From Ideonella dechloratans (GTDB lineage Bacteria > Pseudomonadota > Gammaproteobacteria > Burkholderiales > Burkholderiaceae_C): a stretch of DNA of 64,000 bases. Below the pieces are notes generated by a model. It had not been told where the DNA came from, ran no database searches, and saw nothing but the letters and a program-made list of their open reading frames with translations. The stretch lies in contig NZ_CP088081.1 of NCBI RefSeq assembly GCF_021049305.1, positions 496,001 through 560,000 of the forward strand, written 5' to 3'. Position 1 is the first letter of the stretch, and every line of letters begins with the position of its first letter. A program made the translations under genes and the position numbers. Below, one piece after another: positions 58,401 to 64,000 of this stretch.

Positions 58401-60129
58401 GGTAGGCCGTGGTCTCGGTGACGGTGTTGGGCGTGGCCGTGAGCGTGCTCGAGCGCGTGACCTTGGTCGGGCGACCCACCGCATCAAAGTCCGCCGTCGA
58501 AGCTTCAAAAGTAAAAACCTTGTCCTGCTGCGTGATCACACGCTTCTGTAGTGCGCGGATGGTCCAGCCCAGGAAGTGCCCATTCCACTGTCCGCTATCG
58601 CCTGTGGCGACGTTCGGACTGTAGTAGGTGTTGACCGTTGTCCTGAGGGCGGTTGAACCGCTCACCCCTTCTTCAAGTTTGACGAGTTCGCCATCCTTTT
58701 CGAAGATGTTGTTGAAGGTGTAGCGAGTTGCGTTGCCTTCGGGGTCGGTAACGGTCACGGTTTTGGTGCCGGTGCAACCGGCTCCGCAGTACCAGGTTCC
58801 CTCGGGCACGCTCCAGCTGTAGTTCCAGCTCGCCCCACTGCCCATGCCTGGGCCAGTGATTGTCTTGGTCTTGAGCGACCATGCACCGTATATCGGCGTG
58901 GGCGATGGCAATGTGGCATTCCGCAACGGACAAGGGTTGTACGAGGCGGAAGAGGCCAGACCTGAGGTCCCATGGGCCACCCAGTCCATGGTGAAAGACA
59001 CCGTGGCGCCGGACGGGGTCGTGACCGTGCTGGTCTTGGGCCCGGGGGACAGCGTTCCATTGGTCCACACGTCGTTGGACCCACAGCCGGCTGCAGGATA
59101 GAAGTATGGTTTTCCGTTAGCCGCGGCCTGCAAGTTGTATTGCCACTGGGTCTGGTCTGGCAGTGTCACTGTCATCCCGTCGGCGCTGTAACTCCAGGTA
59201 CGTTGGAGTGCGGTGGTCGTTGAATAGGCCGTGACGGTGTAGGACCCATCGGTCTGGTAGATAAACCGCAACTCCCGCCCGTCGCTGGCCAGGATGTTGG
59301 TGACCTTCCAGGGATCGGTGCCGTCGTAGGTGTAGGTCACCGTGTTGCCAAAGCGATCGGTCACCTTGCTCGGTAGGATCCAGATTTCCTGGCGAGGCGT
59401 CGTTCCCTCCAGACCTTGAATGGCGTCATATCCCCGACTTACCAAGTGGTCAAACCGATACTGAGTACCGGAAGGCGATAGCGCAATGAATCCTTCACTT
59501 TCAGACCCTGGTGCCAAGGTGATGCAACTCAGTTGCCAATGGGACTTGGTAACGACGGGATAGCTGCCGGTTGTAGGCTGAAATGTGTTCTGCGTGCCGC
59601 GCCCTAGAAGCAACTCATCAACTTGACCGGGCACATAGAGGTGATGTCCGCTCCAGTACTCGTCGGGATCGACTGAGCCCTGGGTTTGTCTCTGCATTAC
59701 GACCGGAGGGCCGCTGAATTTGGAGCAGCGCGCCGTGCTGCTTCCGTCGATACCGACCCAACCTGTAGGGGACACTACTGTCTTACCTGAGGCATAGGTT
59801 CCCCAAATGCGGGGAATCTCTGGATCCCAATGGTGCAGGCGCGGTCCCAGCGCAAAGCGCATACCCCAAGACACTGGCAACGTGTTGTTGCCCGGAATGT
59901 CGATGTCGGTACGCGTCAGGGTGACGGCACCGGTGTAGAGATCGATCTTGTCGCCTGCCAGATCCGGCCCCAAGACCGTGATGCTGCGGCTACCGCGCTT
60001 GAGTTCCCCCTGCTCTTCAAACGTCGACAGCGAGGACTGTGCCAAAGCCATGTCGACCTTTAGCAAGCCCAGCAAACCCAGCAGAAGACAAACACCCCAA
60101 CCGCGCCACCGGCGCAGAGCCACCTTCAT
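55471..60129 (-). CDS. RHS/YD-repeat protein with variable C-terminal tip
   Basis: A 1552-aa exported protein. A signal peptide (about residues 1-32, ending DMALAQ) is followed by a 450-residue N-terminal region, many YD repeats (TYTYDG, YGYDARNRLTSTTFGDG, YSYDANGNV, YDGLNRLKT) and the RHS-core border RFLSVDPLMSD ... NSPYKFVDPDGKDS near residue 1390. The last 160 residues are a glycine-rich, lower-GC tip ending in a Lys/Pro-rich tail. No PAAR or VgrG adaptor domain is seen. AGGGAGA lies about 6 nt before the ATG at 60129. It may be a polymorphic toxin or a cell-surface protein; the tip's activity is unknown. Confidence 0.88.
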   Translation of the reverse strand: MKVALRRWRGWGVCLLLGLLGLLKVDMALAQSSLSTFEEQGELKRGSRSITVLGPDLAGDKIDLYTGAVTLTRTDIDIPGNNTLPVSWGMRFALGPRLHHWDPEIPRIWGTYASGKTVVSPTGWVGIDGSSTARCSKFSGPPVVMQRQTQGSVDPDEYWSGHHLYVPGQVDELLLGRGTQNTFQPTTGSYPVVTKSHWQLSCITLAPGSESEGFIALSPSGTQYRFDHLVSRGYDAIQGLEGTTPRQEIWILPSKVTDRFGNTVTYTYDGTDPWKVTNILASDGRELRFIYQTDGSYTVTAYSTTTALQRTWSYSADGMTVTLPDQTQWQYNLQAAANGKPYFYPAAGCGSNDVWTNGTLSPGPKTSTVTTPSGATVSFTMDWVAHGTSGLASSASYNPCPLRNATLPSPTPIYGAWSLKTKTITGPGMGSGASWNYSWSVPEGTWYCGAGCTGTKTVTVTDPEGNATRYTFNNIFEKDGELVKLEEGVSGSTALRTTVNTYYSPNVATGDSGQWNGHFLGWTIRALQKRVITQQDKVFTFEASTADFDAVGRPTKVTRSSTLTATPNTVTETTAYQDLKGPWVINLVSSLTESTTGLKPKETTYTTLGLPYQEYAFGKLKATYTYNTDGTLKTVKDGRDNVTTFSNYKRGLPQKITYADNKYQQAVVNDLGLITSLTNEALTTTSYDYDAAGRLKSITYPTGDAVTYNNTTLVFEPVTTAEYGLPAGHWRQTVTTGNGVTKNYFDALWRKRVTLSQDTAVASTLRAALTQYDSDGRVTFQGYPQATVPSITDTPKGTTTVYDPLGRETSRTIDTELSPAQRTATNVYQSGFTTQTKDFNGNVSTSSFQAYDNPDKAVLAGLSGPEGLNLKIYRDAFGATTSMVKSGTSGGATTSVTRSYVYDSYHQLCKTVEPELGATVQDWDAAGNLAWRSGGVSLTSTGSCDTASVAAARKISYGYDARNRLTSTTFGDGSPAITRTYTDDGLIATLYTDPTTAGGTNYNNWTYEYNNRRLLTKETLNIGTSAFPLTWGYDANGNVSALTYPDGALVNFSPNALGEPTAANARVSGATYWPNGAVKSYTLGNGITHTVSQNVRGLPSQITDGSVLSDQYSYDANGNVLGITDLIDGSSTRTMQYDGLNRLKTANGIWGSGSYTYDVQDNIRSSTVGSRVLTHSYDAATNRLTTVAGTGASLAYDYDANGNISSRSSNGTPQALVFDLGNRLKQTTGVASYTYDGNGRRVSAWNNADSTTQQYVYDHTGVLRFQRNWASGTKKDTKYLYLGNRLVTEVNSAGTYTHEDALGSPVARTNDSAALISKTRYEPYGNVASGFVPTKPDNIGFTGHVFDSNTGLVQMQQRYYDPIAGRFLSVDPLMSDANTGKSFGRYNYANNSPYKFVDPDGKDSIIVQVGGSAVFGVGVEGSLGVYVTGFPEPDIGVFASGGYGYGISVGLSEQIGLVPGPTSNISGDTKNTNVSTAFLSGTVMRDPKTGKVVGGTAGPAAKLGASQTNSTTGTAGLRGLLGKIFEIIFKPTNGDNNKKPEEPKKPKSENGN

Positions 60130-60267
60130 TGGAATCTCCCTGTCGATTCTTTGGCCAGTGCACAGCAGCGCTGGCATTTCAAGCTGCTCAGGCCGCGTCC
60201 CTCTTGCAGGGGACAAAGGCTGATCGCCTCACGATAGCTTTGCATCCACAAACGCATAGGTAAAGAT

Positions 60268-60750
60268 TCACGTTTGGCCTCGCGACTGCAACTTCCTGGA
60301 TGAGGCGTCGGCGTGCCGCACCTCGCCTGGCACCGCATCAACGTTGGAACCGGATCGGCTCTTGACGGCCTCAATGCCACCATCGGTGCCCATCACCGCA
60401 ATCCAATCCGTCTTCCCGGTCAAGGGATCTGCGGGAATGCGCCTCAAATGCCTAAGAAGGCGACCGCCCCGGGTGTCTGCCAGCAGGTCCTCCAGGCGAT
60501 TGGGGCCCATCACCGGCTGTCCCACCGGGGTGTTGAAGCGATAGCTTTCCAACGCCTGCTTGAAGTCCTCTTCGATGGCGCGGGTCTCGCGCTGTGCATC
60601 TTGGCGAGACATGGCAGCGCCCAATGTCACAGAGGCTGCCGATGCGATGCCGACGATGGCCAGCATGATCAGCAGCAGCAGGTAGGTGAAGCCCGCCTGC
60701 CGCGCCTTGCACCCCAAGAACCTGACTTGTGGGCGCTCACCACTTGGCAT
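60268..60750 (-). CDS. type IV prepilin-like protein
   Basis: A 160-aa pseudopilin-like protein. A basic leader before AGFTYLLLLIMLAIVGIASA gives the prepilin peptidase site (G-F) and the hydrophobic helix, although the usual glutamate at +5 is replaced by leucine, suggesting a minor-type pseudopilin. It overlaps the upstream prepilin gene by 14 bp. The start is ATG at 60750. Confidence 0.8.
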   Translation of the reverse strand: MPSGERPQVRFLGCKARQAGFTYLLLLIMLAIVGIASAASVTLGAAMSRQDAQRETRAIEEDFKQALESYRFNTPVGQPVMGPNRLEDLLADTRGGRLLRHLRRIPADPLTGKTDWIAVMGTDGGIEAVKSRSGSNVDAVPGEVRHADASSRKLQSRGQT

Positions 60751-61144
60751 AGGGCTGTCCGTTCTTGCCGACCCCGGCTGCGATGCTGCGGATGTCATAG
60801 ACCTTGCCTGCGTAGCCGGCGGGTGGGGGAACCACGACCCAGCTCGCAGTGGAGTCCGTCAAGGGGTCCACCGGCAGACTGCGCAGATAGCGGCGATCAA
60901 CCAGTTCCTGCAGGCTTTCTGGATAGCGCCCGGTGTCGCCGTAGAACCTGTCCAGCACCTCGCGCAGGGTGCGCAGGTTCTCGCGCAGCGCCGTCTCCTT
61001 GGCTGCCTCCACCTGGCCGTAGTAGCGCGGCAGCGCCAAGGTGCCCAGCAGCGCAACGATGGCCAGCACCACCAGCAACTCGATCAGCGTGAATCCGCGA
61101 CCTGGTCCACGAACACGCGAGAAGTTCCGACAGCGGGGCGTCAT
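60737..61144 (-). CDS. type II/IV prepilin-like protein
   Basis: A 135-aa prepilin. RGFTLIELLVVLAIVALLG contains the cleavage site and the conserved glutamate at +5, followed by a GspG-like region (LREVLDRFYGDTGRYPESLQEL, DPLTDSTASW). ATG at 61144 is used. Middle gene of three overlapping or closely spaced prepilin genes. Confidence 0.87.
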   Translation of the reverse strand: MTPRCRNFSRVRGPGRGFTLIELLVVLAIVALLGTLALPRYYGQVEAAKETALRENLRTLREVLDRFYGDTGRYPESLQELVDRRYLRSLPVDPLTDSTASWVVVPPPAGYAGKVYDIRSIAAGVGKNGQPYAKW

Positions 61145-61196
61145 GACTTCACACCATGGGGTTGCCGCTGCATCACCACTGTCCTCACCACTGTCC

Positions 61197-61736
61197 TCAC
61201 CACTGCGCATAGGGCACACCATTCAGGCCTGTGAGCTTGGAGCGGCTGTAGACGTCATACACATCGTCCCCGGCCCGCGGGTCGGTGGCCTCGCTCTCGT
61301 AGCTGCGCAGCCCCCATTGCTGATCCGGTGGCGTGCGCTCGTCTCCGGGATAGAAGGGGTCGCGAGGAATGCGCCGCAGGAAGTAGATCTTGCGGTGATG
61401 CGCGTCCTGCCAATCTTCGGCGCCGTCGACCAGCGCATTCAGCGTGGTGGGGTAGCCGTTGGACCCCATGCGCACCACGATGCGTCCATCCTGGACCGCC
61501 AGGCGGTAGGCGTCAATGGCCTGGCGGATTTCTCGCAGGCTGAGGCGAAGTTCGGCCTCTCGCTGGCGCGTCACCGCCACCTGGGCCAGCGGCACGACGC
61601 TGCTCGCCAGCGCGGCCAGCAGCGCCAGGGTCACCAGCATTTCGATCAAGGTGAAGCCCCTTGGGCGAGCAGCGGGTAGGCCGCAACTCAGGGCCTCTGC
61701 GAACACGATCTGACCCTGGCTCTTTGGGGTGCTCAT
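61197..61736 (-). CDS. type II/IV prepilin-like protein
   Basis: A 179-aa prepilin with [20 protein letters not shown] (cleavage site and +5 glutamate) after a 27-residue leader, and a GspG-like body ([27 protein letters not shown]). It starts in an ATGA overlap with the secretin gene. Confidence 0.88.
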   Translation of the reverse strand: MSTPKSQGQIVFAEALSCGLPAARPRGFTLIEMLVTLALLAALASSVVPLAQVAVTRQREAELRLSLREIRQAIDAYRLAVQDGRIVVRMGSNGYPTTLNALVDGAEDWQDAHHRKIYFLRRIPRDPFYPGDERTPPDQQWGLRSYESEATDPRAGDDVYDVYSRSKLTGLNGVPYAQW

Positions 61737-64000
61737 TGGACCTGCAGCGACAAAGGCGCCGGACGGGCCACCGACAGCGCTTGACCCTGGGAATCCACCG
61801 GTGCCGCCTTGACCACCACCAGCTGAGAGCCCATCACAGCCGAAGCCTGTCGGGCCCGCAGAGACAGCACCGCCAGAGGGCCCGCCTGGGCCGAGCCCTC
61901 CTTGGGCCACTTGACCTGAAGAGACACCTGCCCACTGCCGTCGATGCGCGAGGTCAGCTCCGCACCGCTGCCCAGGGCCTTGAATTCATCGGCAGCGCTC
62001 ACCAGGTAGGGCTGCAGCACCGAGGGATCGAACTCCAGCACCAGGGGCATCTCGGCCGGCACATGCTCGCCCTCCAGGCTCAGCTGCACCTTGAAGTCTT
62101 CTCCGGCCTTGACCTTGGCCGGTCCGCTCCAGACCAGCCTGAGCTTGGGTGGTTCGGGAGGGACGGCCTCGATGGGCTTGTCGAGGGCTGCGCCCGCGCC
62201 CGGTGGCAGGCCCCCAGCGCCTGCCTGCGTCGAAATGCCTGAGGATGTGCCTGCGGATGTGCCTGTGGATGGGCCCGCAGGTGTGTTCGCGGCCGCGGCG
62301 TTCGATGCCCCGGCGTTGCTGGGCCAGGGACGCAGGCGGTTCTCGGTGCCCGAATCGAACTCCTGCTCCTGTGCCCCAGGGCGCCGGATGTTGCGCAGGA
62401 TGTGCGGTGTGATCGAGAGCACGATCTCGGTCTTGGTGTGGTCTTTGGACTGTTCGCCGAAGAGACGGCCGACGAGGGGCAGATCCCCCATCCCGGGGAG
62501 CTTCTTCGCCGTCTTGCGGTCCTCGTCGTTGATCAGGCCCGCCAGGATCTGGTTCTCGCCATCCTTGAGGCGCAGCGTGGTCTGTGCGGTGCGGGCCCCG
62601 ATCTGGTAGATGAGCGCGCCCGACTGTGTCTGCTGCTGCTTGGTGATGCTGCTGACTTCCAGGCCGATGTTGATCGCCACCTCGTTGTCCACGTAGATGG
62701 TGGGCTCCACGTCGAGCTTCAGGCCGACGTCCAGGTAGTTGATCGACTCGGTCGAGACCCCGGTGGAAGTGACGTTGGTGGTGATGGTGGGCACGCGGTC
62801 ACCGATCAGGATCTTGGCCTTTTCCCGGTTGCGCACGCGGATGCGCGGGTTGGCCAGCAGGTTCGTGTCGGAGTCCTGGGCCGTGGCGGAGACCGAGGCC
62901 GAGGCCCCGGTCACGCCGATGGTGGAGCGGTTGAGGTTGCGCAGGTCGTTGAGCGTGATGGCGCCGCTGCTGCTGGACGAGGAGGACAGCGGCGCGAAGC
63001 CGAGCTGCTCGGGCCAGGCAACCCCCAAGTCCAGCAAACGTCCACGCTTGACCTCCAGGATCTCCACATCGAGCATCACCTCGGGGGCCGGCACGTCATG
63101 CAGGGCCACCAGCTTCTCGGCCAGGCGCACCGCCTCCGGGCTGTCTCGCAGGATCACCATGTTCAGGCTCTCGTCGACCACGACGTTGCGGCTCTTGAGC
63201 AGGGTGCGCAGCGTCTCGCCCACCCGCTTGGCATCGGCATTGGCCAGGTAGAAGCTCTTGACCACCATGGGCTGGTATTCCTGCTGCTTGGTGGAGATGG
63301 CCGGGTAGATCAGCATGGTGTTGGCGTCGAGCTCCCGGCCTTCCAGCTGGTTGGTCAGCAGCAGCCAATTGACGGCCGCCTCCACCGTGCTGTTGCGCAG
63401 GTAGATCGAAGCGCGCTGATCCACCCGGACCTCCTTGTCAAACAGGAAGTTGAGCCCGGCCGTGCGGGAGATCACCTCGAAGATCGTCTGCAGCGGCGCA
63501 TCCCGGAACTCCAGGTTGATCGGCTGGCGGTAGGCGGCCGCCAATCGGCCCGCGCTACGGCTCTTGCGTTCCTGTTCTGCCGTGCGCTGATCGATCTGCT
63601 GGGCCAGAAGCGCCAACTCGGTGTCATGGGGGGATTCCTGACGCAGCTGCACCAGATCGGCCCGTGCGGCCACCCAATCGGCTTGATCGATCTCGTTCTG
63701 CACGCGGGCCAGCTGCGCATCGCGTCCCCGCAGCCGTTCAACCTGGCGCAGCCCTTCCAGCGCGCGGTCCTGGGCCTGTGACTGGGTCAGCAGCGCACGG
63801 TAGGCACCGTCGGCCTCGTCCCACTTCTTGGCCTTGAGCGCCTGGTCGGCCCGGTTCAGGGCCTGCTGGATCAGCTGCTCGCGGGCGCGCAGCAGCCCGG
63901 CACGGTACTCGGCCGAGCCGGGCTCCAGGCGATTGGCCTCTTCCAGCTTGCCGAGTGCTGCCACAGGCTGGCCTGAGGCCATCAGGGCCTGGCCTTCGCT
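61733..64000 (-). CDS. secretin (GspD/PilQ-like) with C-terminal cohesin-like domain, 5' partial
   Basis: Outer-membrane secretin; the frame is open to the window edge, so the start is missing (at least 755 aa). Order: TPR-like helical repeats (about the first 150 residues), an STN-type domain ([20 protein letters not shown]), N-domains with [16 protein letters not shown], the secretin core ([24 protein letters not shown], then [27 protein letters not shown]), a Ser/Gly/Ala-rich linker and a cohesin-like beta domain ([20 protein letters not shown]). It is upstream of three prepilins and the RHS gene, an export cluster. Confidence 0.88.
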   Translation of the reverse strand, partial: SEGQALMASGQPVAALGKLEEANRLEPGSAEYRAGLLRAREQLIQQALNRADQALKAKKWDEADGAYRALLTQSQAQDRALEGLRQVERLRGRDAQLARVQNEIDQADWVAARADLVQLRQESPHDTELALLAQQIDQRTAEQERKSRSAGRLAAAYRQPINLEFRDAPLQTIFEVISRTAGLNFLFDKEVRVDQRASIYLRNSTVEAAVNWLLLTNQLEGRELDANTMLIYPAISTKQQEYQPMVVKSFYLANADAKRVGETLRTLLKSRNVVVDESLNMVILRDSPEAVRLAEKLVALHDVPAPEVMLDVEILEVKRGRLLDLGVAWPEQLGFAPLSSSSSSSGAITLNDLRNLNRSTIGVTGASASVSATAQDSDTNLLANPRIRVRNREKAKILIGDRVPTITTNVTSTGVSTESINYLDVGLKLDVEPTIYVDNEVAINIGLEVSSITKQQQTQSGALIYQIGARTAQTTLRLKDGENQILAGLINDEDRKTAKKLPGMGDLPLVGRLFGEQSKDHTKTEIVLSITPHILRNIRRPGAQEQEFDSGTENRLRPWPSNAGASNAAAANTPAGPSTGTSAGTSSGISTQAGAGGLPPGAGAALDKPIEAVPPEPPKLRLVWSGPAKVKAGEDFKVQLSLEGEHVPAEMPLVLEFDPSVLQPYLVSAADEFKALGSGAELTSRIDGSGQVSLQVKWPKEGSAQAGPLAVLSLRARQASAVMGSQLVVVKAAPVDSQGQALSVARPAPLSLQVQ

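Overview
The window is about 65-70% GC and reads as a chromosomal segment of a betaproteobacterium, most likely order Burkholderiales (Ideonella/Rubrivivax/Leptothrix-type). The gene neighbourhoods (dat-ybeD-lipB-lipA, phoH-ybeY, hemB with hemJ) and GC-rich codon use support this; the genus is inference.

Layout. 1-6.5 kb: a 2-aminoethylphosphonate (AEP) uptake and degradation operon (binding protein cut by the window edge, ATPase, fused permease, PhnW, a HAD hydrolase, PhnX), followed by a sulfotransferase-like gene. 7.6-24.9 kb: core genome, with a chemoreceptor gene broken by one in-frame amber codon, ruvB, a copper-related cluster (DUF2946, Crp/Fnr regulator, PCu(A)C chaperone), ruvA, phoH, ybeY, corA-like, hemB, hemJ, vanZ-like, a ferredoxin-like protein, an alpha/beta hydrolase, a PBP5-type carboxypeptidase, dat, ybeD, lipB and lipA, closed by a clear terminator. 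24.9-32.5 kb: accessory DNA with a large unknown protein, an IS3 remnant, a two-gene operon of small unknown proteins, a decayed hipA, an AAA+ ATPase with an AbrB-like partner, and a membrane protein.

32.57-55.11 kb is the most interesting part. It holds an 88-spacer type I-E CRISPR array, complete cas1-2, Cascade and cas3 genes, and a Tn7-like tnsA-tnsB-tnsC-tniQ operon. Related inverted motifs starting TGTCAG and ending CTGACA lie at the two edges of exactly this block. The simplest reading is a roughly 20 kb Tn7-like transposon carrying a complete, apparently immune-competent I-E system. It was later immobilised by an IS21-family insertion in tnsB; removing that IS and one copy of its 7-bp duplication restores a perfect 639-codon tnsB frame. 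No target duplication was found at the outer ends, so the element boundaries remain a hypothesis. Because Cas1, Cas2 and Cas3 are all present, this differs from the usual Cas3-less CRISPR-guided transposons; whether TniQ is guided by this Cascade cannot be told from sequence.

55.1-64 kb: a large RHS/YD-repeat exported protein with an AT-richer C-terminal tip and a small zinc-ribbon membrane protein beside it. It lies downstream of three prepilin-like proteins and a secretin in the same orientation, suggesting a type II/IV-pilus-like export cluster.
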